Assembly: GCA_012845835.1 (NCBI GenBank)
Contig: JABAKD010000012.1
Location: forward strand, 7,441,233 to 7,505,232
DNA: 64,000 bases
Source of the DNA: Undaria pinnatifida
Lineage: Eukaryota; Sar; Phaeophyceae; Laminariales; Alariaceae
Reading direction: 5' to 3'
Made by a program: the position numbers and the translations under genes. This document shows, piece after piece, positions 32,285-43,446 of the stretch. The notes below the pieces were generated by a model, which was not told where the DNA came from, searched no databases, and worked only from the letters and a program-made list of their open reading frames with translations. Each line of letters starts with the position of its first letter. Within the stretch, counting starts at the first letter, position 1.

Positions 32285-32720
32285 CCTGGACAATATCTAC
32301 ACCAATATGATATTGGACATGTCAATATGTGTAAAATGGATGGTTCGATACGTATTGCCACCAACAGCCGCTGAGTCCGAGGAGTATCGATATGAATTGT
32401 GGTAACGCCAACAGCATGACCAATATCGCCGGTGTGTATTGGATTATCAATATTTTCTGCTTGGTATGCATTGTGCATGTATCGTTCGTGTCAGTATCTT
32501 TTAATCAATATCCCAATACGATATTGGTTTCTCAATATGTGAAAGGAATCAGGTGCCAATTCATATTGTTGGAGTAATATGTGCAGTATTGTGGCATTCA
32601 AAATATTTTACCGGCCGCAATACAACGTCAACTGAGTCATCGATACGTATTGCGTTTGCCAACATGATAATGCTTGCAAATATCAGCACATATTGGGTGT
32701 CGCCGATATGTTGAGGTGGG
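32285..32720. repeat. dense CAATA/TATTG motif cluster, middle
   Basis: Same motif style as the left cluster (CCAATATGATATTGG; CAATATCCCAATACGATATTGG near 32506). It begins directly after hAT exon 2, where the catalytic core would be expected. Confidence 0.7.
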
Positions 32721-33009
32721 ACGTCGAGACTTGTCCCTCTTGCTTCCTTGTGCGTGTGTGTTTTTCATTATGAAATCCGAAATAATAAAACACGGCAACA
32801 CTCACTTGAAGTACACAAATGGCTTGCAGTGTGCCGTAGTGTTGTTTTGTGAAGGGAGGGTTTACGCGTGAGAGAGCGAGATGTGCGTTTTCCTCTTTTT
32901 CTTTTTGGTTCGGTCTTGATTGTTTTTGATTCTGCATGTATTTCGGGATGTGTTTCTTGATGTTTTTTGTGGGGCGGGTTGGGACGCAATGAGTGCGAAG
33001 TTTGGATTG

Positions 33010-33460
33010 AATTACAGGTCGACAGCGTATCAATTTCGAAACGTGGGTTCGAGGCCCACCGACTCCGTTTTTTTTTCGTGGTGTAGGATTTTTTTATGTT
33101 ACAAGTAGGGTGACAGCGTATTAATTTAGGATCGCGGGTTCGAGCCTCACCGACTCCCGGGTGGGGGTTTTTTTCTATGCTTTTTCGGGGTAACAGCGTA
33201 TTAATTTAGAATCGGGTTCGAGGCTCACCGACTCCCGTCTTTTTTTTCTTTTTTTGTAAGGGGTGGGATTTTTTATGTTAGGGTGACAGCGTATTAATTT
33301 AGAACCGTGGGTTCGAGGCTCACCGACTCCCGTTGTTTTTTCGTGTTTGTTTTTTCTTGTTTTTGTTTTTTGTTTTGTTTTTGCGTTGTCTTTGTTTTTG
33401 TTTTGTTTGTTTATAAGGGCGGGACTTTTACATGTAAAATGTGATGGTGACAGCATATTT
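33010..33460 (+). repeat. tandem units carrying a tRNA T-arm-like sequence
   Basis: Four units of about 80-95 bp, each with GACAGCGTATTAATTTAGAA and GGGTTCGAGGCTCACCGACT, then a T-rich tail; a fifth is truncated at about 33445. GTGGG-TTCGAGG-CCCAC in the first unit forms a perfect 5-bp stem with a 7-nt loop. No 5' half of a tRNA is visible. Confidence 0.8.
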
Positions 33461-33712
33461 TAGTTTATTCATTTATTTATATTAATTTACTATATTTTAT
33501 TTTATTCTATTTTATTTTTTCAAGGTGGAACTTTAACATGATACCCTGGTATCTATTAGACCACTACTACTCATACTCCCGATGTATACCAAAACCCGCC
33601 ACTATAGTGAAAAATAAAATAAAATAATATTAATATAAAACCGCGCATCACGTGAAAACGCTTTGTATTTGAAATTGAATCAAAAGCTGTGGTGTATTTA
33701 TAAAAAAAAAAC

Positions 33713-33800
33713 AAGGACGTCAGCCGTGAGTTCGACGAATTTCAGGTCAATACTCATCTTTGCAAGCTGCGTTGTTGGTACTTCTAATATACTCTATGGG
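33713..33800 (-). repeat. dispersed repeat family A, inverted variant
   Basis: AAGGACGTCAGCCGTGAGTT, ATTTCAGGTCAATACTCATC, GCAAGCTGCGTTGTTGGTAC, nearly identical to 4904-5000. Confidence 0.85.
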
Positions 33801-34339
33801 TGAGTTTTTGTTGGGAGGGGTCCTATTTTTTGTCCACTATAATGGTAAGTGTTGGTATTTTTATTTTAGGTGGGGATTTTGAGCTAGGTCTAACATCACA
33901 TCTGTTTATAAATTTATTACTGTAGTTTCCACTATAATTCTCTATCATATGTATGGTAGGCGGTTTATTTTGTTTTTTCTACGGTGTGCCGACCTCCGCG
34001 GGTGTCATGGAGCGAGACTTCTGCATCGCGGACTTTTTCATGCCCCGCAAACGCGGCTCCCTCGACCCCGCTCAGTTGGAGATGTGTCTCTATTTGCGGG
34101 CGCAGTACGACAGTATCCCACCCGACATCCCCCAACTCGCCGATGACGCTGTGCAGAATGCTCTCCTGGAACGGTTCAAGGACCCGGCACTGCTACACGA
34201 GGTCCAGGATATGGACTACGCGGAGGAACAGCACTCCGACGAAGGCGACGATACGGTCGACCCTGCGTGGGTAGCTGCCGACCCGCAGTACCGAGGTTCA
34301 GGGCACGAGGGGGGGGATTCACTTGGAGATGTGCCATGA

Positions 34340-34974
34340 GATTTTTTTAGGGTGTGGGTGTTTCTGTGCCGGGGTAGAGGTGTTTTCCGAAGAATCAATA
34401 CTTTGTTTTCAAGCGGCGTACGTAAGGGCGGTAGCCCAGCACCGCACCCCGCTCATCGTGTGTCAGGTTTTAAGAGTACGGGGAGCGTGCTTGTCTTCGT
34501 TGCGGGCGGCCGCAGAGAATCCGTTTTATTGGTCCATGGCTCAGCACTTGTCGTTCCGCAGGGAGGGGAAGGGAAAGGGGCGGCTGGCCTGAGCTTGTGC
34601 ATTCGAGATTGATGTCACGAGGAAAGCTGTGTAGCGCCGACCGCCCAGCGTTAGATGTATGCTTTAAATTTTTCGTCGTTGAAGGCTGTTCAGGTGCGTC
34701 ACCAAAATTTGGCACCGTGATACCGCTGTGCTGTCTTCAGCGTGGAACTCTTCGCCTTTCTCCTTTCAAGCGCTTGTCGTACTTTTTTGGCTTCACAACA
34801 TGTCCATACTTGTTGCGTGCCACGCCACCAAAACTCACGTGCCAACGAAGAACATAGTGACGTCAGGTTGCCGATTTTTAGGCACAGATCACCACATATC
34901 GAGGCGCTAATAAAATGTGCTGCTAGGAAGAGCGAACATGCATGAAAAAGAACGGTACGCTTGGCGAAAGAAAT
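34340..34974. other. no gene recognised
   Basis: Downstream of the hAT C-terminal exon. Several overlapping short frames, none with a motif. Confidence 0.35.
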
Positions 34975-35430
34975 TCACATATTGGATTAAACAATACCTA
35001 CATATCGATACGTGGGTTGTCAACATATTGAAACGGCCAATATGCATCAGCACTATCTAAGGCGAAACAACATGTATCGACACGCACAAAACGCAGACTT
35101 TGATCATGACAATGCATACCGATATTTGACCCTGAAGCGTATTGTAACACCAATATCATATCGATAGGTCCACCGTAAAAATGTTGGTTTGATCAATTCA
35201 TATCGATATTCGGCCGTTCATGGCATTGCGTGCATCAAGAGATATCAAGACCCGTGTGGTAAGAATATTGGCGATTGCTGTGCATATCGATATTTGGGTG
35301 GCATGAAGTATTGCGTCCACCAATTCGTATCGATATGTTGTTCGGCACAGTGCTGATGTTGTCAATACCAATCGATACGAAAATAGCGCACGTATTGACC
35401 GGTCAATATGCATCTTCAATATCGTATTGT
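34975..35430. repeat. dense CAATA/TATTG/ATCGATA motif cluster, right
   Basis: Many CATATCGATA, CAATACC and TATTG motifs. With the left cluster at 30550 it brackets the whole split hAT gene, as expected of subterminal regions of one element of about 5 kb. Confidence 0.68.
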
Positions 35431-35534
35431 CCTACGTGTGCTAAATGATACTGGTGCCGCATGCATGCCGCATGAACGCGGAAACAATAAAATGGTCAGC
35501 TCACTTTCTGCCAAGGTTGCAGTGAAAACACGAA

Positions 35535-35735
35535 CACACCTCTGACAGATCACGATCTAGATCATCTACAGTAGGTACTATAGCTGCCGTTATGAGATGT
35601 TGCGCAGGGTGTGTGTACGTGGAGTACAGATCCAACCCGGAAACATGTGCTCGATCATGCACGGTTCCCATCCGGCAAGATGAGCTAGACCATACAGATC
35701 TCCCTGAAATATCTGCAGGTAGATCATCAAGTTGG
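35535..35735 (-). repeat. dispersed repeat family E, inverted
   Basis: CACGATCTAGATCATCTACA, GGAGTACAGATCCAACCCGG, TTCCCATCCGGCAAGATGAG, CATACAGATCTCCC. It is the inverse of the copies at 27160 and 43075. Confidence 0.75.
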
Positions 35736-35847
35736 GATAGATGCTATCCATCCGACGTGTGCAAACATGTCTCCGTATCTATCGTAGGCGGACCCATTTA
35801 ATCACGCTATGCTACTGCCTCTGACCTGATGAAAGGGTGCTGCACAG

Positions 35848-36676
35848 GTAGAGCGTTGCGCTCCCGAGGCCGAGCAATCCCACGCCGAGCTTGACCGTCG
35901 CCGATCGAAACCTAATACTCGAAGCACCGGCACTTCTTCGTCTAGCAAGCCTAACGTTCCTTCCGGCAGCTCTGGAGGCAATTCCCAAAGGTTCGAAGCT
36001 CTCTGCACACGACCCCACTCCGACTACAGCTAACACCAGTGGGAGTGGGAGGATGTTGCAACCAAGCCGCATGCGATCGTAGCCTACAAAAACAGGCGGC
36101 TGTTGTGGTCTGTATCAGCAGCAGATCGAACAGCGAGGCAGGGCCGATGCCGAGACGTACGTGGTTTTATTATAGCCCCTACCCCGGTATGGATACGCAT
36201 CGAAAGAACATTGAAACCCTTCCCGAAGCTCTCTTCAAGAGCTCTCTTGCCTCTGGCCCACTTCTAAACCAACTCTGAGCGCATTATCGGTGAGCCAACC
36301 CCACTCTCATGGCCAGGTCGAGAATAAAAACTTGATGACGCTGGGAACAGCGTTTACTTCGCAGTTCGCCTTATAGAACGGCCGGCGATTTGTGCAAAAC
36401 TGTTGACCCCGTCTGCTCTGCTACAACTGTGATACCAGCAGGTATCCTTCTTCGTAACACTCAACGTCCAACGTTCACTTCATTGACGGCTTCTTTTACG
36501 GCTGCAACAGCACGTACAGGCACGCCGGCAAGGCGCGGCAAGAAGAGAGCGGGATGTATATGGCGGGTGCTCTGTCGTCCTCGGTGCCCTTCGCGGTCGG
36601 TGATCTCGGCAGTGAGCAGGGCGGACGCCGCGATAGCCACACCGAACACATCTCTGTCGACATCACAGAGGTCGAG
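35848..36676 (+). CDS. two candidate exons, possible N-terminal part of the coiled-coil gene
   Basis: Second exon 36511-36676: acceptor after CTTCTTTTACGGCTGCAACAG-type sequence, strong donor GTAAGT, frame STYRHAGKARQEESG...HTEHISVDITEVE, phase 2 in and phase 0 out. First exon 35848-35990: acceptor CTGCACAG, frame VERCAPEAEQSHAELDRRRS then a Ser/Gly-rich stretch, phase 2 out, but the donor GTTCGA is weak. The - strand of the first part alternatively encodes an 86-residue frame from ATG at 36072 with a signal-peptide-like start (MRLGCNILPLPLVLAVVGV). No family recognised; strand of the first exon uncertain. Confidence 0.4.
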
Positions 36677-38018
36677 GTAAGTTGCAGCGGGCCAGAGTTG
36701 CAGCTTGCACAGCGGCAACAGTCAAAACATCTGCAGTATCGTGCATACAAATGATACGAATGATTAGACTCAAGGGCCGTTCTTACATACCCGTGGTAAC
36801 AATGAGCCCCACATCGGCACGGTAAAAATCATAGGCGTAAAATCGTATATGTGAGACAATGATGTATCATACAACAACAAATTATGAAGATTTAACACGT
36901 TATTTACTACACTTAAACACTGGGTTGCATACTGCATCTAACATCAAACCTTCTATAATAGTAAACATTACAAGCCAGATGATATAAAGGGATGTCTTAT
37001 TGCTTCAATCGTCAGGTTTGTCCCCTTTGAGAATTTATAGTTTCCGCGCACATATTGAAATGTTCCGCCCCCCCCCCCCCCCCCCCCCCCTCCCCTCCCC
37101 CTCCACTGACCTCTTTTTCATAACAAACCCCAACCCTTTCCCCCCCCCGCCCCTCCGTCCCCCGATCCCCCCCCCCCCTTCCGCCTAGTCTGTCCAAACG
37201 CCCCACTCACAATCAAAATCGGCCTGAGTAATAAACACCTATACGCAGTTGATATCACGTCATTATCTTTCTGACCATCCATGACGTAGTTTTCAATTAT
37301 TTTCCCCCCAACCCCCCCCCGCCCCCCCCCCCCCCCCCCCCTCCAACGCCCCCTCTTTTCCGACCACCTACACGATCGCCTAGACCTAGCACCACGCGTA
37401 TAACAAGCTGCTACATATCTTTGATCTCACAGCCGAAGTGTATTTGAATATTATTTGTGACCTAAACCTCCTAAAAATCCCCCCCCCCCCCCCCCCCCCC
37501 CTCTTGCTCTCCCTTACTCAAACGCCCCACCAAATATCAAAATCCGCCACATTAATAAACACTTCACGCACAGGATATCACCTCATTATCTTTCGAGAGC
37601 CATCCATGCCGCTGTGTTTCCCCCCCCCCCCCCCCTCCAACGCCCCCTCTTTGCCGACCACCTGCACGATCGCCTAGACCTAGCACCACGCGTATAACAA
37701 GCTGATACATATCTTTGATCTCCCAGCCGAAGTGTATTTGAATATTATTTGTGACCTAAACCTCCTAAAAAATCTCCCCCCCCCCCCCCTCTTGCTCTCC
37801 CTTACTCAAACGCCCCACCAAATATCGAAATCCGCCACATTAATAAACACTTCACGCACAGGATATCACCTCATTATCTTTCGAGAGCCATCCATGCCGC
37901 TGTGTTCCCCCCCCCCCCCCCCCCCCCCCCCCGCCTTGAACGCCTCTTCTCCCCCATCACCCGCACCTTCGCCTAGACCTAGCACCACACGTATAACAAA
38001 CCCCTCACCTAAAGCCCT

Positions 38019-38051
<33 letters not shown>

Positions 38052-38550
38052 CCCCCACCCCCGCCCCCACCCCCCACCCTCCCCCCCAACCCATCCCAAC
38101 CCCACCCCCTCGAACACTCCACCCTCTCTTTACTCACTGATTGTACGACTTACCCCAGGATATACATGATAAACTGATGTATTATTTCCAAAAATGTCAC
38201 ATTTATCCCCTCGAAATAATGTAGAGTTTCCAGGCACATATTGAGCTGCCCCCCCCCCCCCCGCCCCAACCCCCCCCCCCCCCATAATAATATACTGGTG
38301 CCAAAACCGTCAGATTTATCCCCTCGAAAGGATTTATAGCTTACATGCACAAATTGCCCCTTTCCCCCCCCTCCCCCCCCGCCCCCCTCCAAACCCGCTC
38401 GCTTTTGATCAAAACCAGGCCCCCCCTTTCCCTTCACAGCTGTCAGATTTTGTCCCCCTCAGAAACGGGTTTTATAGTTTCCGCGCACAGACTGACTAAA
38501 ATCATCCTGTTGACCCTGATAGCTACACTGTAGCTGTAAGGGGAGTCGCC

Positions 38551-38681
38551 GACCTATATCCTTAATGAGGACACACAACTCGTAATGCGCGCGATCGGAG
38601 TATCACACACAGCTTGCAAAGATGAGTTTCGACGAAATCTTCGATCTCACAGCTGGAGTGTATTTTCATTTTTATAATAAT
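38551..38681 (+). repeat. dispersed repeat family A, long form
   Basis: GACCTATATCCTTAATGAGG to CAGCTGGAGTGTATTTTCAT, essentially identical to 3576 over its length, preceded by GACCCTGATAGCTACACTGT and GGGGAGTCGCC. Confidence 0.88.
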
Positions 38682-39725
38682 AATAATGTGAAACAGGAGG
38701 TGCAGACAAATACGTTAAAATTGCGTTAAACCACACTACTTTTTTTTTTTTTTTTTTTTTTTTTCTTGTCATCCTCCGGCGGATGGGGAAAACTAAAGCT
38801 TTACTAATAGCTCACCACACTTCCACGTATTTTCATACCACACTACCAACTTATTACGTAGGGTATTCCGTACATACCGTCTGCATGATCGCCTCCCAAC
38901 CTATGCCAAGTGAAGTACGACTAACGAGGTAACGTAACGGAGCGCGTGTACACTGAGCGTTCCTTTCAAAACACTAACGATTCGCATTTCTCGTTCTCAA
39001 TGGCGGTGACGTTGCATGACCATCACCTCGCCTGTTGTATCTGGCAATATGTATCCCTTTCTTATAATTAGCGATGTCAGAAAATAATGGTAACTACAGA
39101 TTGTACCTATCGATTGAAATATTCTATCTCTCGATCCATGAACAATAACAAACTACGAAGCTTTCAACACGTTGTTTACTACACCTAAAAACTGGGTTGC
39201 ATACTACATGTAACATCAAACCTTCTACAACAATAAACATTACCAGGCGGGTGATATAAAGGGGTGTCTTCTTGCTACAACCGTCAGATTCGTTTCCTTG
39301 AAGGGTTTATAGTTTCCGCGCACATATTGAAATGCCCCCCCCCCCCCCCCCCCCCACCGACCCCTCTTGTTCAAACGCCCCATCTAAAATCAAAATCTAC
39401 CAGAGTAATAAACACTACCAGCCCGCTGATGTAATCTCATTATCCTTCTAGCCATCCATGCCGTAGCTCCAACTTATCTCCGCCCTCCTCCCCTCCCCCC
39501 CTTTTGTTCCCCGCCCAGTTCGTTCAAACGCCCCACTTACAATCGAAATCGGCCAGAGTAATAAACACTTCTACGCAATTGATATCACGTCATTATCTTT
39601 CTAGCCATCCATGACGTAGCTTTCATTCATCCCCCCTCCCCCCATCCAACCCCCCCTCCTTCCCCACACCCCTCACGATCGCCTAGACCCTGCACCGCGC
39701 GTATAGCAAGCTCCTACATACATGA

Positions 39726-39822
39726 TTAATACGCGCGATCGGAGTATCACACACAATGTTGCTAAGATGAGTTTCGACCAAATCCTTGATCTCATAGCTG
39801 GAGTGTATTTTAATATTGTATG
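39726..39822 (+). repeat. dispersed repeat family A, variant
   Basis: TTAATACGCGCGATCGGAGT, GATGAGTTTCGACCAAATCC, then ATAGCTGGAGTGTATTTTAA. Confidence 0.8.
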
Positions 39823-40401
39823 TGACCTAAACCTCTTGAACCCCCCCCCCTTTTTTTTTCCTCGCTCTCTCTCTTGCTCTAACGCTCCACCTAATATCGA
39901 AATCCGCCAGAGTAATAAACACTTCCACGCCCTGGATATCATTATCGTTTTAGAGCCGTCCATGCCGCTGCTGCAATTCCCCCCCCCCCCCCGCCCCCAA
40001 CGCCCCCTCCTTCCCCACCACCCGCACCATCGCCTAGACCTAGCACCACGCGTATAGCAAACCCCTACATATATGCGACCGAAAGCCCTCCCCCCCCTCC
40101 CCCACAAAAAGTATTTATAGTTTCCACGCACAAATTGAGCTGCCCCACCTGTCCCTCCCCCCCTCCCCCCCCCCCCTCCCGCCCCCATGATCAAAATCAG
40201 GCCCCCACGCCCTTAAAAATCCCGCCCTCCCCTCACCGATTATTCCACTTACAGGACTCATTTGATAAACTGATGCTTTTCCTTCCACAGCTGTCAGATT
40301 TTGCCCCCCTCAGAAACGGGTTTTATAGTTTCCGCGCGCAGACTGCCTAACATCACCCTGTTGACCCTGATAGCTACACTGTAGTTGCAAGGGGAGTCGC
40401 C

Positions 40402-40533
40402 GACCTATATCCTTAATGAGGACACACAACCCGTAATACGCTCGATCGGAGTATCACACACAGCTTGCAAAGATGAGTTTCGGCAAAATATTCGGTCTCA
40501 CAGCTGGAGTGTATTTTCATTTTCATAATAATA
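40402..40533 (+). repeat. dispersed repeat family A, long form
   Basis: GACCTATATCCTTAATGAGG through GATGAGTTTCGGCAAAATAT to TTTTCATTTTCATAATAATA. Preceded by the same 120-bp leader as 38551. Confidence 0.86.
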
Positions 40534-40536
40534 TCG

Positions 40537-41052
40537 AACAAAAAAATATGTCGGGAATCGTGACATTTGGGTGTGACGAAATATCACGAATCCTGACATT
40601 TCAGGTGTCACGAAATATCACGAATCCTGACATTTCATTCCTAACGATAAAAGACGATATGTCACGTTTCGTGCCATTTACATTGAAGGCGCCACAGACT
40701 TTTCAGCGTTTCCTGTGGGCAGCCGCATCGTCCGCAGTACCACGTCTTTCCTCGCGATCGGCGTGCTTAGCAGGGTCTGCCATGCCCCATATATGCCCCC
40801 ACCGGCGTTAGATATCCCCTCTTTCGGTGGAGATGGGGTGCAGCGTGGTTTTGTGTGTCTTGGTCAGGCGTGTTTTCGTGTTTTCAAGAGGTGTGACATT
40901 TGTCACGAATCATGATTATGGTTCTTTTTGGAAAGACCTAAGAAAAAAAATGAAATGATTCGATGATTCGTGATGTTTTTGCCACAAATGGTGACGTGAA
41001 AAATCGGGATTCCTGACAAAAATGTCACGATTCCTGACATTTTTTTTATCGT
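40537..41052. mobile_element. MITE-like element with TGTCACGAATCCTGACATT repeats
   Basis: Terminal inverted repeats: left A-run then TGTCGGGAATCGTGACATTT, right inverse TGTCAGGAATCGTGACATTT. Inside the left end, ATATCACGAATCCTGACATT occurs twice; related motifs lie inside the right end. It is inserted next to a family A terminus. Target duplication not clear. No transposase. Confidence 0.78.
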
Positions 41053-41946
41053 TCGGAATGCCTTATATAAATATGATCTGTGTAATGATGTCTGAATTGC
41101 TGAATTGTATTTTCGGTGAAAACGCAGCAACACCTTTCGCTCAGCGCTTCGCCAATTTCCATAAGCTCGCTGCCGGGCAGCTGAGCAGCTTGTAGAGACT
41201 CGCCGCTCACCGATGATATACAACCTTTTCAGAATTACAGCACGGGTACATTTGTATTACATTGGTTGTGATCAGCATCGCATTGCGCTGCACCCATGCG
41301 TCTAGAGAAAATCTATTTGGGATTAGAGTTGGACATTATTTGTGCTTGGTGGGACATTTCGTGCGTCTAACATGACGGTTAGTTGTTGACTCTGTACAAA
41401 GTACCAGGTGCCAGGTGCCGGGTATACGATTTTGTCCTCTTGTGATCAGTTGTGGTCACCTGTGGCCGTTGGCTGGAATCGCACTCTTGATGACATGAGC
41501 CACGCTGAATGTGCAGCTGCTACAGCCGTCGATCAACCCTAGCCCTCCCAAACCCTGGTACGATCAATGCTCAGCGTTGAATATCGAAAAAATCGCCCGT
41601 TGTTCTACAGACGTGTGTTGCCTATGTTTTGGCACCGTTCACTCCAATGGTGCACATCTATATCAAATTCCTCACAAGAGGTTCCGCCGGGCCACTGGAC
41701 GGATCAAATGGATACCCCGCGGGTTGCGGACGAGTGCCCTATAGATGAATGCAGGCTCCACCCGTGTCCTCGTGTTGGACTCTCTCACTCCCTCCTACCG
41801 ATGTATCCCTCTCCTCTGTTAAACCGTAGCCCCCCCCCACCCCCCCCCCCGCGCGCCCCCCTCCGTCCCTCCAACGTCTTTTCCGTGCGGTGTTTGATTG
41901 ATTCTTCCCTCGGCTGCATGCTCGCTTGGCGCTTTCTTTGCTGCAG
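41053..41946. other. no gene recognised; C-rich tract at 41830
   Basis: A + strand frame from about 41567 runs through here without motif. It may contain leader exons of the coiled-coil gene, but no splice pair could be defended. Confidence 0.3.
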
Positions 41947-42030
41947 CTTCGTCCGTCACTTTCGGTGGGTCGCGGTGTGCGATGCGCGGATCTCGACGCC
42001 TTCTCCACCACCGAAGCGAAACACTTGCAG
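41947..42030 (+). CDS. candidate exon, phase 0-0
   Basis: Acceptor TTTCTTTGCTGCAG, frame LRPSLSVGRGVRCADLDAFS then TTEAKHLQ, donor GTGCGC. 28 codons, phase 0 at both ends, as are most exons of the coiled-coil gene. It would follow 36676 in phase, but the next certain exon (44820) needs phase 1, so at least one exon is missing between. Confidence 0.4.
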
Positions 42031-42117
42031 GTGCGCCCAATGTTACCGATCGATATGCAGCAGTGCAGGTCCACGAATAATAAAATAACCAACCATAATA
42101 TGGTAATAAGAACGTTA

Positions 42118-42895
42118 GGCCATTTCTTACGCAGTCGGATTCCGCCAGTCGAAAACGGGCCTTTTCGACTGCACTTTTTTCGACTGGATTCTTCTGGCCT
42201 TTCTTATCGTCACTCGAGTCGATTTTATATTTTTTGTGCTCTTCCTAGAGGCTGTTGGTGTGAGGGAGTACTGCTGTACTGCTGCATGGCAGCATAAAAA
42301 TCGGTTGGCAGCTCTGTGCTTCGGGCGTTCCCCGCGAGCAACGCGTGCTTCGTGCGCGACGAACCCTCGCCCAAGCAGGTTGGTGGCGTTGGACTTAAGC
42401 CAAAAGCCGCCAAAGCTACGTTTGTGGCGTTGCACTCAGCAAAGCTACAGCAGGCGTAGCCGTTGTTGGCAAGATGGCATCGATACCGCGCGCTGCTGTC
42501 GTCGTGTGATACACGCTGCTGGCGAGCGGAGCTAGGAATGTGCCACGCTGACTTGCGGCGAGAAGCAACAGCAGTGATAGCCGAGCCAACGTCGGCGTTG
42601 TTGTATGATACTGCTGTGTGGTACCTGGTATGGGTGAGTGGGTGTGTGCTTTGTGGTGGGATGAGCAATGCGATGTGTTAAAAAAACACGTGTAATTTTT
42701 TTCGACTGGGTTTTTCGACTGGCAGATCCTGTCGAAAAAGTCAATTTTTTTTGACTGGATCCCCCAGTCGGAAAACTCAGTCGAAAAAAATTGAGTCGAT
42801 AAAGCTCTTTTTCGATTGTGTAAGAAAGCCCGATTTGGGTTTCAGTTGAAAAATGCCGTTCTCGACAGACAAACCCGACTGTGTAAGAAATAGCC
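42118..42895. mobile_element. PIF/Harbinger-like non-autonomous element
   Basis: Ends GGCCATTTCTTAC...GTAAGAAATAGCC with TTA on both sides (42115-42117, 42896-42898), the 3-bp T-A-rich duplication typical of PIF/Harbinger. Subterminal regions are filled with TTTTCGACTGG/CCAGTCGAAAA motifs. The interior, about 440 bp, has no recognisable transposase. Confidence 0.85.
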
Positions 42896-43074
42896 TTAGG
42901 TCCACTTTTTGGCGGGACGCTAGAAATTTGAATATATGAAGTGTTCTCAGCGGCAAGCGCTACATTGCATCCTACCGGAATACAACACGAGTGCCCTAGT
43001 TTATGCTCAGGGTTGCTCGTGGCTTGGTTTTATCATAACGTTTCACACCTGGGACAGATAATTGACTACTATTA

Positions 43075-43285
43075 ATAGTTGATGACCTAGATCTTTGAAG
43101 GAAGATCTGTATGGTTTAGCTCATGTTACCGGGTGGGAGCCATACGATCTGCATGATATAGCACATGTTTCCTCCGTTGGATCTGTACTCGATATATACA
43201 GCTCCAGCATCACATTATATAACGGCAGATACGGGATGTACTGTAAATGATCTCTATGATCTAGATAATGATCTATCTGTCTGAG
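43075..43285 (+). repeat. dispersed repeat family E
   Basis: GAAGGAAGATCTGTATGGTT, TTACCGGGTGGGAGCC, GTTGGATCTGTACTCGATAT, then ATGATCTCTATGATCTAG. Confidence 0.8.
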
Positions 43286-43446
43286 GTGTGTAACGATTAG
43301 GTGCTTCTTGCTGGTGAGGCCCATACTTTACTGTACTGCTGTGCCGCCCCCGCACCCAGCGCAAGATCGCCAGTTATCGTTTGATTTTGTTTTGGTAACG
43401 TTTCGTACGTGGATTGTTTTGCCCGCGCACGCCATGACATTGCTTA

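Larger units (their letters stand above)
31253..34339 (+). pseudogene. split hAT-family transposase lacking a visible catalytic core
   Basis: Exon 1 (31253-31737) encodes a Ser/Gly-rich N-terminus (MSNCANDGQSAGGGSSSGG) and a BED-type zinc finger: CLASQGC, a spacer, then HLKQEH. Exon 2 (about 32009-32218, donor GTAAGT) reads SQLYQSDPTRWNAL...SFIIRHAFPFSLFDD, like the region after the finger in hAT proteins. The last segment (about 33960-34339) has GVPTSAGVMERDF and PRKRGSLDPAQLEMCLYL, matching the C-terminal hAT dimerisation domain, plus an acidic tail ending at TGA. The DDE/RNase H core expected between them was not found; instead there are repeats. The phase between exons 1 and 2 does not join cleanly. 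Either an internally deleted element or a domesticated finger-plus-dimerisation protein; decay is more likely. Confidence 0.75.
36800..40540. repeat. poly-C compound repeat block
   Basis: A patchwork of related pieces separated by long C tracts (37070, 37320, 37480, 37620, 37905, 38020, 39337, 39980). The block with GGGTTGCATACT, ACATCAAACCTTCTA and TTATAGTTTCCGCGCACATA occurs at 36919 and again about 2.28 kb later at 39199. A 290-bp tandem pair with CAAACGCCCCACCAAATATC lies at 37518 and 37808. ATCACGTCATTATCTTTCT followed by CCATCCATG recurs. Long family A forms end two of the pieces. A family D copy is at 38766-38850 after a T-run. All proline- or glycine-rich frames here come from the C tracts. 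Confidence 0.8.

Noticed and set aside
33010-33330. Cluster of functional tRNA genes
   Set aside because: Only the T-arm-like part is present; acceptor, D and anticodon arms cannot be formed.
37732-38169. Long proline-rich and glycine-rich frames across the poly-C block
   Set aside because: They are direct translations of C or G tracts and of tandem repeats.
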